DNA of 64,000 nt from Shouchella clausii (GCF_002250115.1 NZ_CP019985.1:62001-126000); one strand, 5' to 3'. Counted from the first letter of the stretch, positions 8,770 to 18,022 are shown. Numbers and translations: made by a program. The notes: a model not told the origin generated them from the sequence alone.

Positions 8770-9725
8770 TACGGATTCTCCTTCCACTTTATTAATTCGA
8801 TCGCTGTTTCTTCATCTGTGATCAAGTGGGAAATGTAGCCTCCCTGCAAGCCGCCTATGATCGAAGGTACTTTTTCTTTCGACTCGGCGATCGCCACTGT
8901 AGCCCGGTTTTCCTTTAAACGATCTAGCTCAACCGCAATCGTCCGTTCCCTTATAGGCGTTTGCACTTCTTTGCCATCAATTGTGTAAAAACGGGAAAGA
9001 ATATCGCCAATCGCTTGTTTTTTCGCAAGCAGCTGCTGTTCAGCTTCGCCAATAAAGCCGCTCCAAACCAAATTGGATGAACGGACGTGGGCACCAATGC
9101 CAATGACAGCGACGGTCATTTCCTCCCAAAGCTTTAAAACGTCTTGCAAGTAAGCTGATTCGCGAATGTCTTTTTGCGCGTCGGCTGACGTCACAATAGC
9201 CGCAGCATCGATATACTGTGCTTTGCCTTTAAAGGCACGGGCGAAATTATAGACAATCGTATTAATATGATGCTTGACGTGCATCTTGCCAGGACCGCCT
9301 ACGATTGGCACGAAAACGGTGTCACGTTTTCGAAAAGAACCGATCGTTTCAGCCATCGTTCCAAGGGTGTCTCCCCATGCAAGGCCGACGACATCGCCAT
9401 CAACGAGGAGGCTGTCGAGCAAATTCGCTCCTGATTCCCCTAATGTTTTTAGGCGCTCTTCTCTGCTCGCCTGACGGTCTACCGGGACAATCACCGCCTC
9501 GCGAATGCCGAACATGCGGGCCAACTTTGCTTCCAAATCAACGCGAAGGCGCTGTGTACTGGCAATTTTAATTTGTACAATTCCGGCTTCCCTCGCTTTT
9601 TGCAGCATTCTTGTCACCGTTGTCCGGTAAAGGCCTAGCCGTTTAGCAATTTCATTTTGCGTAAGCGCTTCCTCATAGTACAGCTTTGCGACAATGACTA
9701 GTTGGCGTTCCTCTTGCCATTTCAT
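8769..9725 (-). CDS. SorC/DeoR-family sugar-binding transcriptional regulator
   Basis: 318 aa. Residues 1-60 hold the helix-turn-helix (LTQNEIAKRLGLYRTTVTRM). The rest is the SorC effector domain with LGESGANLL, GDVVGLAWGDTLG, PIVGG and GDILSRFYTIDG, typical of phosphosugar sensors. The ATG at 9725 was chosen over one at 9776 because the longer frame would translate straight through a perfect 16-bp palindrome (9750-9765) that looks like this protein's own operator. First gene of the sorbitol operon. The effector is probably sorbitol 6-phosphate (inference). Confidence 0.88.
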   Translation of the reverse strand: MKWQEERQLVIVAKLYYEEALTQNEIAKRLGLYRTTVTRMLQKAREAGIVQIKIASTQRLRVDLEAKLARMFGIREAVIVPVDRQASREERLKTLGESGANLLDSLLVDGDVVGLAWGDTLGTMAETIGSFRKRDTVFVPIVGGPGKMHVKHHINTIVYNFARAFKGKAQYIDAAAIVTSADAQKDIRESAYLQDVLKLWEEMTVAVIGIGAHVRSSNLVWSGFIGEAEQQLLAKKQAIGDILSRFYTIDGKEVQTPIRERTIAVELDRLKENRATVAIAESKEKVPSIIGGLQGGYISHLITDEETAIELIKWKENP

Positions 9726-9749
9726 GCCTGTTTGTTCACCTTCTTTCTT

Positions 9750-9765
9750 TTGCACATATGTGCAA
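9750..9765. promoter_or_regulatory. Palindromic operator TTGCACATATGTGCAA
   Basis: Perfect 16-bp palindrome between the promoter and the first start codon of the sorbitol operon. Two partial copies occur upstream: TTGCACATTTGTGTT at 9859-9873 and CTCATATGTGTTT at 9772-9784. The arrangement fits binding by the SorC-type regulator encoded next to it (inference). Confidence 0.65.
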
Positions 9766-9793
9766 GTTACGCTCATATGTGTTTGATAGGTTG

Positions 9794-9822
9794 AATATAA
9801 CCGCTTTCATTTCATTATGCAA
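9794..9822 (-). promoter_or_regulatory. Promoter of sorbitol operon with overlapping cre-like site
   Basis: On the minus strand: TTGCAT (9822-9817), exactly 17 nt, TATATT (9799-9794). The spacer and -10 contain AATGAAAGCGGTTATA, one mismatch in the core from the CcpA consensus, suggesting catabolite repression by occlusion. Confidence 0.7.
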
Positions 9823-9904
9823 TTCGATTTGCCAAATGGAATAAAATTCAAGTTTGATTTGCACATTTGTGTTCTTTTTGCATAGTTGATGGAAAAAAAC
9901 ACAA

Positions 9905-9930
9905 AAAAGAAGGCATACGCGCCTTCTTTA
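9905..9930 (-). terminator. Intrinsic terminator of pectin/galacturonate operon
   Basis: AAGAAGGC/GCCTTCTT stem (9907-9914 / 9921-9928) with a 6-nt loop, followed on the minus strand by TTTTGTGTTTTT. It begins at the uxaB stop codon and separates this operon from the sorbitol promoter. Confidence 0.85.
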
Positions 9931-11412
9931 TTATCCTTCTATCCCATTAAACAGATCGCCATTCAATAAGCCATGTACGTAATTAGCAACCTTCTCGCGA
10001 TAGCGGCTTAAATCCCGGCCCCAAAGCTCATCTGCTTGCAGCAACGTGGAAATCGTTTCTGCTACTGTCGCTTCTCCTGCGTCATACTGGCCCCATGTTG
10101 TTTCCAATAAGGCGAGCGCTGTTTCGTTTTCGCGGATTTGATAGGTTCTGCCTTGCCAGTTTCCTTTTAGAAACGCGCCATCTCTTTCGTGTGGCTTCAT
10201 ATAGACAAGCAACGCTGCGAGGCTCGCTAACAACTGGCTCGGCTCGTTGTCTTGCTGTTCGTGGGCCTCTAATGTTGGCAGCAGCCGTGTCTTAAATTTG
10301 TAGATCGCGTTTAAGCCAATATCGGTCAGCTTGTGTGCCAAAAATGGGTTTTCAAACCGTTCAATCACGCTCGCTGCGTACGCTTGCTTATCTTCCTCTG
10401 GCGCATTGACAACAGGGATCAGTTCTTGTTCGAGCCCTCGTTCAATAAAGCGCCGCAAACGCGGAGAGTGAAGAGCGCCTTTGACCGTGTCTTCTCCTGC
10501 TAGAAAACTGATTGCGAACATCAGCGTGTGCAACCCGTTTAAGAGCCTTACTTTTAGCTCCCGATGCAACGCCACAGGTTCCCATTTAACGTTAAGCCCT
10601 GCTTGCTCGAACGGCAAACGCTCCTCTAGCGGGCGCTCTGGTTCGATCACGAACAAATGGTACGGTTCAGCGACTGTCAACAGCCGGTCTTCGTAGCCGA
10701 GCCTGTTTGCCCACGTTTCTTCCTCGCCATGTGGAAAGCCTGTTACAATTCGATCGACGAGCGTGTTGCAAAAGACATTTGCTTCCTCTAGCCATTGCAG
10801 AAATTCAATCGGCAAATTCCAGTCTCTCGCAATTGTTTGCACAATCTCTTTTAACACAGCGCCATTGTCTTCGATTAACTCACAAGGCACGAGTGTGAGC
10901 CCTGCCTCATGAGCGCCAGCGAATGCTAAAAAGCGCTCGTATAAAAAGGCAGTCACCTTGCCTGGAAACGACAGCGGCGCTTTGTCCCCTTCAAATCGTT
11001 CCTGTTGATAGACAAGGCCTGCTTCTGTCGTATTGGAAAACAGCCATTTTACGTCAGGGGAGCGCGCTAACTTTTTTACATCTTCCCAGTCATTGTAAGG
11101 GTTAATGCCACGGGCAATCGATTGGACCACTTCCGCCTCATCGATGACATTGCCGTCGAGTTTGCCTCGTAAAATTACGGTGTACAGGCCATCCTGTGCT
11201 TGAAGGACAGGGACGATTTTGCCGTGTGGCGTCGGCTGTATCGCTGCGACGCGGCCGTCATACAGTCCTTGTTGGTGAAGTTGGTGGATCATCCAATCGA
11301 TGAAACCGCGCATGAAGTTGCCTTCCCCGATTTGAACGATTGTTTCCTTGCCGGCCGGCGCCTCTTGACCTACGAGCTTTTTTGTCAATTGCTTTGTTTC
11401 CGTTCGATCCAT
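9931..11412 (-). CDS. uxaB: Tagaturonate reductase (altronate oxidoreductase)
   Basis: 493 aa member of the mannitol dehydrogenase family. The ATG at 11412 is used (AAAGGAG 7 nt upstream) instead of a longer frame reaching back into uxaA. The N-terminal NAD-binding segment is IVQIGEGNFMRGFIDW. The catalytic KxxxxNxxH motif is in LKVRLLNGLHTLMF. Reaction: D-tagaturonate + NADH to D-altronate, step two of galacturonate catabolism. Last gene of the operon, 13 bp after uxaA. The first pathway enzyme, uronate isomerase (UxaC), is not in the window. Confidence 0.93.
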   Translation of the reverse strand: MDRTETKQLTKKLVGQEAPAGKETIVQIGEGNFMRGFIDWMIHQLHQQGLYDGRVAAIQPTPHGKIVPVLQAQDGLYTVILRGKLDGNVIDEAEVVQSIARGINPYNDWEDVKKLARSPDVKWLFSNTTEAGLVYQQERFEGDKAPLSFPGKVTAFLYERFLAFAGAHEAGLTLVPCELIEDNGAVLKEIVQTIARDWNLPIEFLQWLEEANVFCNTLVDRIVTGFPHGEEETWANRLGYEDRLLTVAEPYHLFVIEPERPLEERLPFEQAGLNVKWEPVALHRELKVRLLNGLHTLMFAISFLAGEDTVKGALHSPRLRRFIERGLEQELIPVVNAPEEDKQAYAASVIERFENPFLAHKLTDIGLNAIYKFKTRLLPTLEAHEQQDNEPSQLLASLAALLVYMKPHERDGAFLKGNWQGRTYQIRENETALALLETTWGQYDAGEATVAETISTLLQADELWGRDLSRYREKVANYVHGLLNGDLFNGIEG

Positions 11413-11425
11413 GCTGTCACTCCTT

Positions 11426-12922
11426 TTATAAAATGACGCCATCTTTGAACAGGGCGATTTCTTTAAACCCATTCCGTTCATTGTGAGTCGCCTTTTCCCC
11501 TGAGGCGATTTGCAGCACATAGGCAAATAGTTCGTCTGCTAGTTCGCCAAGCTCTTTTCCGTCAAGAAGTGTGCCTGCATTAAAGTCAATCCAGTTTTTC
11601 TTCCGTTCATACAAAGGCGTATTCGTCGACAGCTTGACAGTTGGAACAGGGCCGCCAAACGGTGTGCCCCGTCCTGTTGTAAACAAGACGATATGGGCCC
11701 CTGAAGCAGCAAGGGCAGTGACGGATACAAGGTCATTCCCTGGTCCTTCCACGAGTGTCAGCCCTGGCTTCTTGATTCTGCCGCCGTAAGGAACGACATC
11801 GGCTACTGGCGCAAAACCGCCTTTTTGCACACACCCGAGTGACTTTTCTTCCAACGTGGTAATGCCGCCTTTTTTGTTGCCTGGGGAAGGGTTTTCATAA
11901 ACAGGCTGGCCATGGCGGATAAAATAGTCTTTGAAGCCATTGACCATATCGACAATGCCATTAAAAACCGTTTCATCTGCGGCCCGTTCCATCAAAATCG
12001 TTTCTGCGCCGAACATTTCAGGCACTTCTGTCAGCACCGTTGACCCGCCTTGGGCAATGAGCCGATCGGAAAATGCGCCGACAAGTGGATTGGCTGTAAT
12101 CCCTGAAAAGCCGTCAGAGCCTCCACATTTTAAGCCAACTTTTAATGTTGACGCGGGCACTTCTGTCCGCACATCGTTTTTCGCGACAGCGGCAATTTCA
12201 GAAACAAGCTGAAGCGCTTCCTCCAGTTCGTCTTCTACTTCTTGCACGGCGAGAAACTTGACGCGTTCGCTGTCATAAGGGCCAACGGCCTCTTTAAACA
12301 CGTCAATGTAGTTGTTTTCGCAGCCAAGGCCAAGCACAAGCACACCTGCTGCATTCGGATGGTGGACTAAGCTGCTCAGGATTGCTTGCGTGCTTTTTAA
12401 ATCGTCGCCAAGCTGGGAACAGCCGAAAGGGTGTGGATAATGGTAGACGCCATCAATATTGGCAAAATGCTCTTGTTGAGCGAGGCGGGCAATCAGCTCA
12501 GCCGTCTTATTAATGCAGCCGACCGTATTTAAAATCCAAATTTCATTGCGTATGCCGACATCGCCGTTTTTGCGGACGTACCCTTTAAACGTAAAAGCGG
12601 GTGCCCCTTTGTCTGCGTCTGCCGTCGCCGCGTTTTGGCTTTGTTTGTATTGATACGCCAGCTTGCCGTCTAGCCCCGTCTTTAAGTTGTGTGTATGGAC
12701 CCACTCCCCTGTGGCAATCGCCTGTTTGGCAATGCCAATCGGAAAGCCGTATTTTAACACCGGTTCGCCTGCGCGAATGTCGCGGAGTGCCACTTTGTGG
12801 CCACGTTCGACTGGCTCTGCTAGTACGAGCTGCTGGTGGCCTGCGCGAATGACGTCGCCTTTCGCTGCCTCTTTTAACACGATGAGGACATCGTCTTTTG
12901 GGTGGATCTTTAAGCCGTCCAC
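11426..12922 (-). CDS. uxaA: Altronate dehydratase
   Basis: 498 aa. An N-terminal SAF-type domain (about 1-90, KIHPKDDVLIVLKEAAKGD) is followed by the large UxaA/GarD catalytic domain, with GYVRKNGDVGIRNE, CSQLGDDL, GLGCENN, LKCGGSDGFSGITANP and GRGTPFG. It dehydrates altronate to 2-keto-3-deoxygluconate and is normally iron dependent. Three bp after the YteT-like gene and 13 bp before uxaB, so it should be co-expressed with rhamnogalacturonan import. Confidence 0.94.
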   Translation of the reverse strand: MDGLKIHPKDDVLIVLKEAAKGDVIRAGHQQLVLAEPVERGHKVALRDIRAGEPVLKYGFPIGIAKQAIATGEWVHTHNLKTGLDGKLAYQYKQSQNAATADADKGAPAFTFKGYVRKNGDVGIRNEIWILNTVGCINKTAELIARLAQQEHFANIDGVYHYPHPFGCSQLGDDLKSTQAILSSLVHHPNAAGVLVLGLGCENNYIDVFKEAVGPYDSERVKFLAVQEVEDELEEALQLVSEIAAVAKNDVRTEVPASTLKVGLKCGGSDGFSGITANPLVGAFSDRLIAQGGSTVLTEVPEMFGAETILMERAADETVFNGIVDMVNGFKDYFIRHGQPVYENPSPGNKKGGITTLEEKSLGCVQKGGFAPVADVVPYGGRIKKPGLTLVEGPGNDLVSVTALAASGAHIVLFTTGRGTPFGGPVPTVKLSTNTPLYERKKNWIDFNAGTLLDGKELGELADELFAYVLQIASGEKATHNERNGFKEIALFKDGVIL

Positions 12923-12925
12923 AGC

Positions 12926-14212
12926 CTATACCTCCTCTTTATTGGCGAGTAAGTTGTCAATTCGAATCGGAGCGCCCCTTTTGGCCGACTTCCACACCGC
13001 TTCCCCGACAGCGACCGAGAGCGCGCCTGCTTCGGCCCCGGCGAGGACGTCGAATGGCCGCGTAGGATCTTCGCCTAAAAACAAGTCTTCTTGGATCACC
13101 GGGTCGCCGCCGCCATGGCCGCCCTCTTTTTGGACGACGTGAATCGTTTCTTTCGCTCCGAATAGCGGAAACAAGTCAATCGTTTGTTCTGGCACAGGGA
13201 ATGGCGTCCGCGACGGCGCATGGTATTCCTGCGTCTCAATTCGCCCGTTTGTGCCATTGATCGCCAGGCGGTAGCCTTCATACGGAAGCGAGAAGTTGAT
13301 CGAATAACTGAGCAATGCACCGCCATCGTAGCGGACATTAGCGACATACGTATCTTCAATTTCAATTTCTTCGTCAAACACACAGGCGTCGGGACGATAG
13401 CCTGTGTACGCGCCAAGGTCCTGCCCTGCCATTAAATGGTCGTCTTTTATTTGCTTCGATTGGCTGCGGCCAAACCAGCGCCTGTAATACGAACAATTTT
13501 GCTGATCGCTGCACGTCCCGCAATGGCGGCCATTTTCCCGCCGTGGGTTTAATTCGCTGTTTGCCCCGTAATAGTGCAGGTCGCCAAAGGCAAACACTTC
13601 TTGGGGGCGCTGGCTAATCCACCAATTAACGAGGTCAAAGTGGTGCGTCGACTTATGGACAGACAAACCGCCAGAAAAAGCACGGTTTCGGTTCCAGCGT
13701 TTAAAGTAACTCGATCCGTGGTACGTATCGATATACCAATTTAAGTCAATCGACGTTATACGGCCAATTCGCCCTGATTGGATTAATTCCTTAATTTTGA
13801 TGTGGTACGGGTTGTAACGATAGTTAAACGCGACAGTGACCTTTCCTTTGCTCGCCTTTTCCGCTTCGAGGACACGCCTCGCATCTTCGCTTGTTGTCAC
13901 CATCGGCTTCTCGCTAATCACGTTGAGCCCTAACGCCAAGCCGCGTAAAATGTAATCCACATGTGTATCGTCGCGGCTTGCGACAACGGCCATCGTCGCG
14001 TTCGTTTCTTTGACCATTTGTTCAAATTGGTCGGGCCGGTAAAACGTGGCATTGGCAAGTGTAGGATACGTTTGCAAACAAACCTCATACCGTTTCGGGT
14101 CAATATCAAGCAAAGCAACAATCTCATTGTCTTGGTGAAAACGAGCAATAAGCGGTTCTACAAACATCTTAAGCGCCCTGTTGCTCAGGCCGCAAATCAC
14201 GACTCTTTCCAT
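12926..14212 (-). CDS. Gfo/Idh/MocA-family oxidoreductase (YteT-like)
   Basis: 428 aa. The N-terminal Rossmann domain (MERVVICGLSNRALKMF) and the EKP motif (VISEKPMVTTSEDARR) identify an NAD(P)-dependent sugar oxidoreductase. A Cys/His cluster (HCGTCSDQQNC, about residues 225-240) and the VHKSTHHFDLVNWW segment are as in YteT-type proteins. In B. subtilis yteT sits in the same rhamnogalacturonan operon; its substrate is not established. The start overlaps the DUF624 gene by 44 bp. Confidence 0.85.
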   Translation of the reverse strand: MERVVICGLSNRALKMFVEPLIARFHQDNEIVALLDIDPKRYEVCLQTYPTLANATFYRPDQFEQMVKETNATMAVVASRDDTHVDYILRGLALGLNVISEKPMVTTSEDARRVLEAEKASKGKVTVAFNYRYNPYHIKIKELIQSGRIGRITSIDLNWYIDTYHGSSYFKRWNRNRAFSGGLSVHKSTHHFDLVNWWISQRPQEVFAFGDLHYYGANSELNPRRENGRHCGTCSDQQNCSYYRRWFGRSQSKQIKDDHLMAGQDLGAYTGYRPDACVFDEEIEIEDTYVANVRYDGGALLSYSINFSLPYEGYRLAINGTNGRIETQEYHAPSRTPFPVPEQTIDLFPLFGAKETIHVVQKEGGHGGGDPVIQEDLFLGEDPTRPFDVLAGAEAGALSVAVGEAVWKSAKRGAPIRIDNLLANKEEV

Positions 14213-14876
14213 TTGACACTCCTTCTGGCTCCTTTTCTAATGAAGCCTTTTGCTGAGAAAGCTGTAACCGTTTCATCGAGCGGAAAATCCGCTCGGCTAC
14301 CCAAGAAATCACATAAACGACACTTGCTGCGCCAAAAAACAAAATCAAACCTGGCATCGACATAAACAAAAATTGCAGGCCGTACAAGGAGGCGCCTAAC
14401 AAAATCAAATGCAAAGGATGGCCGCAACTAATGAGCAATGCAGCGCGGACACGGTTCAAGCCTTTTAAATCAAAACCGACATACGTAGGGAAATAGAGCA
14501 GCAGCATGCTGCCGTACAGCACCGACACAATCAGCAATAAGCCGCGAACGACCATCATCGCGAGCCCAGGGCCAGCAAACAGCGTAAAATTCCAGTACAG
14601 GAGAAAACCGACAAGAAACAAAGCAAGCGCTGCGCCGTTGGCGCGCCAAAATTCCTGTTTGTACGTTTGCCAAAACGTTTTGAACACAGGCACCTCTTCC
14701 CATTTGCCGTTCACCCATCCCCGGGTGACGGCAAACAAAGCGACCGTCGCTGGAGCTGCGCCGAACAAGCCAAGCCCGAGCACCGTAAAACCGAGCCAGA
14801 GAGCGTTTCCATAAGCCAGTTTGGAAATAAATACAGATACACGGTAAAAGCTACCCCAAATTCCCGTTAACTCCAC
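14169..14876 (-). CDS. DUF624 membrane protein (YteU/YesV-like)
   Basis: 235 aa. The GTG at 14876 is preferred (GGAGG 9 nt upstream); the longer frame has no site and runs deep into the upstream gene. Five or so hydrophobic segments and an N-terminal AYGNALWLGFTVLGLGLFGAAPATVAL match the DUF624 pattern. DUF624 proteins occur in many Gram-positive oligosaccharide ABC operons and are thought to be accessory membrane components; no reaction is known. It ends in a charged Gln/Glu/Lys tail and overlaps both neighbours, which suggests translational coupling. Confidence 0.82.
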   Translation of the reverse strand: MELTGIWGSFYRVSVFISKLAYGNALWLGFTVLGLGLFGAAPATVALFAVTRGWVNGKWEEVPVFKTFWQTYKQEFWRANGAALALFLVGFLLYWNFTLFAGPGLAMMVVRGLLLIVSVLYGSMLLLYFPTYVGFDLKGLNRVRAALLISCGHPLHLILLGASLYGLQFLFMSMPGLILFFGAASVVYVISWVAERIFRSMKRLQLSQQKASLEKEPEGVSNGKSRDLRPEQQGA

Positions 14877-15345
14877 GTTGTTCTCCCTCCTGCCATTTTT
14901 CGACTTGCTTTTTTGCCTCTGCTTGCTTATCGCTATAAACAGGCAGGACAAGGACGGCTTCATGGTCGAGGGCGAAGCTTGTGGCAAGCACGCTGTCAAT
15001 AGACACTGCGACTGTCGTCTCTTCTCCCTTTAATTGGACAGGAACGCCGTCCATTCCTTCTAATGAAACGAGCCCTTCTGGATCGATTGCCTCTGTTAGG
15101 CTGCCATCCACAAGCAAAATGTCAGCTTCGTGGCCTGCCAACTCAACGACAAGCCGTTCTAATACGGTTGGAAACACCGTCAGCCTTGCTTCGTCTTCAT
15201 TGACGAGTTTAAGCAACTGGTCTTGCTGTTGATAGAGCTCGTCAGAGAAGGCCATCACATGGAGGCGGTCATCGTCTCCTTGTTTGCCGCATCCTGCTAA
15301 CGCGATCAAAACGATGACAGCAAAGCAAACAAACCGCCGGTTCAT
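14851..15345 (-). CDS. Small lipoprotein (YteS-like position)
   Basis: 164 aa. The ATG at 15345 gives MNRRFVCFAVIVLIALAGC with a clean lipobox (ALAGC), so it is probably a diacylglyceryl-anchored extracellular protein. The remainder is acidic with VELAGHEADILLVDGSL and DSVLATSFALDHEAVLVLP. I do not recognise a catalytic motif. It takes the place of yteS, between yteR and yteT homologues, in the B. subtilis operon. Its role, possibly in oligosaccharide capture, is unknown. Confidence 0.75.
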   Translation of the reverse strand: MNRRFVCFAVIVLIALAGCGKQGDDDRLHVMAFSDELYQQQDQLLKLVNEDEARLTVFPTVLERLVVELAGHEADILLVDGSLTEAIDPEGLVSLEGMDGVPVQLKGEETTVAVSIDSVLATSFALDHEAVLVLPVYSDKQAEAKKQVEKWQEGEQRGVNGNLG

Positions 15346-16454
15346 CGGTGCTTGCGTCCTTTCTCGATTTCCGTACAAGCGAGTGCAAAGGCGCCGACGC
15401 CATGCAAGTCATTGGCGCTCGTCGGCCGGCTAATGTAATCGTCGTAACGGCCGATTGACGTACCGATGCAAATCATTTTTAAAACGAGCGCGCCGTCCTC
15501 TTCTATGTCAACCGCATAGTCCAACAAGCCTGAAAGCCCTTTTTCAGCATGGAAGAACGCGTCTTCGCCAAGCAACCCTAGGCGGTAGCCTTTTGCCAAA
15601 GCATAGACAAACAGGCTCGTGCAGGAGCTTTCTAGCCAGTTATCAGGCTGGTTGCCTTTGTCGACGACTTGATACCAGAGCCCTGTTTGTTCGTCTTGGT
15701 AAGTGAGGAGGCGGGCCATTAAAGACTGGAACGCGCTTTCTAACACAGGGCGTTTCATATGATTCTCGCCAAGCAAGTCAATTAAGTCGGCAAGCGCCAT
15801 TGCATACCAGCCAAGAGCACGGCCCCAAACTTCCTCTGTCTTGCCTGTTTCTTTGTCGCAGACAGCTACTTGTTTGCTTGCGTCCCAAGCATGGACATAC
15901 AGGCCTGTCGCTTCGTCTTTCGTATGGTTGCGCATCAGCTCTTCTTGCCTCAGGACAAGATCAATCAATTCAGGCTCATTAAATTGTTGCCCGTATTGGA
16001 CTGCAAATGGGCCAGCCATATAAAGGCCGTCGAGCCACATTTGGTTCGGGTATTTATCCTTATGCCAAAAGCCGCCAAAGCGATTGCGGTTTAACGTATG
16101 GAGCAAGCCTCTGAGTTTGCGGGCCGCTTCTTGGTAGCGATACTCACCTGTACGCCTAAACAGCGGCAAAAGCAAAAGTCCAGCTTGAATCGCGTCTAAC
16201 TCATCACGGCGAAACAGGAAGTTGCCGTCTTCATCAATTAAGGCATCGACGTAGTCTTTCACGTACTGAAAGTAGGCTTCGTTGTGATCCATTTCCCAAA
16301 TCCGGTGCACGCCGCATAAAAACACGCCTTGATGGTAGTGCCAGCGGTTGGCTGGCGGCATTTCAACCGGCTCGTACTTGCTCATAATCGCCTCACACGC
16401 CTTTTTTCCCCACTCTAACGGCTGTTGGCTCCGTACTTTCGCGAATGATGTCAT
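15342..16454 (-). CDS. yteR: Unsaturated rhamnogalacturonyl hydrolase, GH105 (YteR-like)
   Basis: 370 aa, typical for GH105. The (alpha/alpha)6 barrel motifs are visible: ANRWHYHQGVFLCG, FRRDELDAIQAG, QMWLDGLYMAGPF and VWGRALGWYAMAL. Asp142 in MWLDGLY aligns with the catalytic Asp of YteR. Known reaction: hydration-type hydrolysis of the unsaturated galacturonyl-rhamnose disaccharide released by rhamnogalacturonan lyases. There is no signal peptide, so it acts after uptake. Its ATGA overlaps the GH43 stop, and it feeds galacturonate-derived product to the uxa genes. Confidence 0.93.
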   Translation of the reverse strand: MTSFAKVRSQQPLEWGKKACEAIMSKYEPVEMPPANRWHYHQGVFLCGVHRIWEMDHNEAYFQYVKDYVDALIDEDGNFLFRRDELDAIQAGLLLLPLFRRTGEYRYQEAARKLRGLLHTLNRNRFGGFWHKDKYPNQMWLDGLYMAGPFAVQYGQQFNEPELIDLVLRQEELMRNHTKDEATGLYVHAWDASKQVAVCDKETGKTEEVWGRALGWYAMALADLIDLLGENHMKRPVLESAFQSLMARLLTYQDEQTGLWYQVVDKGNQPDNWLESSCTSLFVYALAKGYRLGLLGEDAFFHAEKGLSGLLDYAVDIEEDGALVLKMICIGTSIGRYDDYISRPTSANDLHGVGAFALACTEIEKGRKHR

Positions 16455-18022
16455 GTCGATTCCCCCTTGTATTCAAACCAATCAAATGCGGCTGTCGTTG
16501 TGCTGTTTTGTCCGTTGCTTGTCCCAAACATGCCAATATAGGTGCCGACAAAGCCCCCTGCTCGATCTGTGCTCAATAGCCTGCCATCTTGCTTATTAGC
16601 GACCATGCGCCACTTGCCACCTGGCACACGGTATGAAAACGACAGTTCTTGCAAATCGGCGGCAACTTGCCATTCAATCGCCGTTGCCGGAATCGGCCCC
16701 GTGCTTTTACCTACCAACGTTTCCACGCCATCTTCCATTTTTACGAGCCGTATAAACAACTGCCCACTATGTATAAGTTCAAAGCGGTAATGGTTTTTCT
16801 GGCTGTAAAATAAAGCAAGTCCAGCAGCCTCGCCGCTTTGCTGGGGATCAAATTCCATTAAGGCGCGGACAGTAAACGATCGATGTTGCTGACGGCGCCC
16901 GATAAAACTCGGATTTGCTTTATCAGAAAGCGTTTCCGGGCGCACGTTTAACTGTAAATACCCTTTCCTCGCTTCAAGGGAATAAAACGGCGTCCGCGGC
17001 GTGCGGATCATATTCCATTGAAAGCCTAGCTTATGAGCGTTAAAATCATCCCGTACCGGCACGGCATCCACCTTTTGCCGGGGCAAAGACGGGCCTGGCA
17101 TCTCGACTTCGATTTTCCCTGTTTCAGGACAAACAACAGGCCAATCGTCCTCCCAGCGCATAGGCGCTAAAAACGTCTCACGCCCCATATTGCGGTACAT
17201 GCCTCCATATGGACGGGAGCCTAAACAGACGAGCCACCATTCATCGTCTTGTGTTTGGACGATATCGGCGTGGCCTACATTCGTAATCGGGTAGTCCTGG
17301 CCGAGATGGCGGTGCGTCAGCACGGGGTTGCGCCGATTCGCCTCATAAGGGCCGGCAATCTCCCGGCTTCGCGCAACTGTCACCGCATGGGTGAATCCAG
17401 TTCCCCCTTCGGCAATAAACAAGTAATAGTAATCGCCTTTTTTATAAAGATGGGGTGCTTCCTGGGCATGGGCTATTTTTAGCGCACCATCCCAAATCCC
17501 AGTCGGTTCGCCAAGCAGGCGGCCTGTAATGGGATCGATTTCCTGGAGCCAAATTTCCATATGCTTGGCGTGCGTTTGCCCTGTAGGGGAAACACGATTG
17601 CCTGTGTAATAGACGCGGCCATCATCATCAAAAAACAACGATGGGTCAATCCCAGGCGCCCCCTTTATCCAGATTGGGTCTGACCAAGGCCCAGCCGGGT
17701 CTGTTGCGGTTACAAAGAAATTGCGTCTTGCGCCGTGTTGGCTTTCCACAAACGTGGTAATCATATAAAACAAGCCGTTATCGTAACGGATTGTCGGCGC
17801 ATAAATGCCCCGTGAATTCGGGGTGCCATCAAGATTGAGCTGCTCTGGACGATCTAACACATGGCCAATCTGCTTCCAATTGACAAGATCTTTTGAATGA
17901 AAAATCGGCACGCCAGGGAAATATTCAAATGTAGACGTGACTAAATAATAGTCTTCGTTTACCCTGCAAATCGACGGGTCAGGATAAAACCCTGGAATGA
18001 TCGGATTGTTAAACGGTTCCAC
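16451..18022 (-). CDS. Glycoside hydrolase family 43 (arabinofuranosidase/xylosidase)
   Basis: 523 aa with GTG start (AAAGGAG 10 nt upstream). The five-bladed propeller domain (about 1-315) shows FYPDPSICR (catalytic base Asp), APGIDPSLFFDDD (pKa-modulating Asp) and AQEAPHLYKK (acid Glu). The C-terminal half (about 330-523) is a beta-sandwich of the kind found in GH43 subfamily 12 and xylosidases. It lacks a signal peptide. In this operon it most likely removes arabinose or galactose side chains from imported rhamnogalacturonan-I fragments; exact specificity cannot be read from sequence. It overlaps the hydrolase gene by 14 bp. Confidence 0.9.
   Translation of the reverse strand: MEPFNNPIIPGFYPDPSICRVNEDYYLVTSTFEYFPGVPIFHSKDLVNWKQIGHVLDRPEQLNLDGTPNSRGIYAPTIRYDNGLFYMITTFVESQHGARRNFFVTATDPAGPWSDPIWIKGAPGIDPSLFFDDDGRVYYTGNRVSPTGQTHAKHMEIWLQEIDPITGRLLGEPTGIWDGALKIAHAQEAPHLYKKGDYYYLFIAEGGTGFTHAVTVARSREIAGPYEANRRNPVLTHRHLGQDYPITNVGHADIVQTQDDEWWLVCLGSRPYGGMYRNMGRETFLAPMRWEDDWPVVCPETGKIEVEMPGPSLPRQKVDAVPVRDDFNAHKLGFQWNMIRTPRTPFYSLEARKGYLQLNVRPETLSDKANPSFIGRRQQHRSFTVRALMEFDPQQSGEAAGLALFYSQKNHYRFELIHSGQLFIRLVKMEDGVETLVGKSTGPIPATAIEWQVAADLQELSFSYRVPGGKWRMVANKQDGRLLSTDRAGGFVGTYIGMFGTSNGQNSTTTAAFDWFEYKGEST

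Noticed and set aside
9726-9776. N-terminal extension of the sorbitol regulator from ATG at 9776
   Set aside because: It would code through the palindromic operator and adds no helix-turn-helix residues; the ATG at 9725 has AAGGTG upstream.
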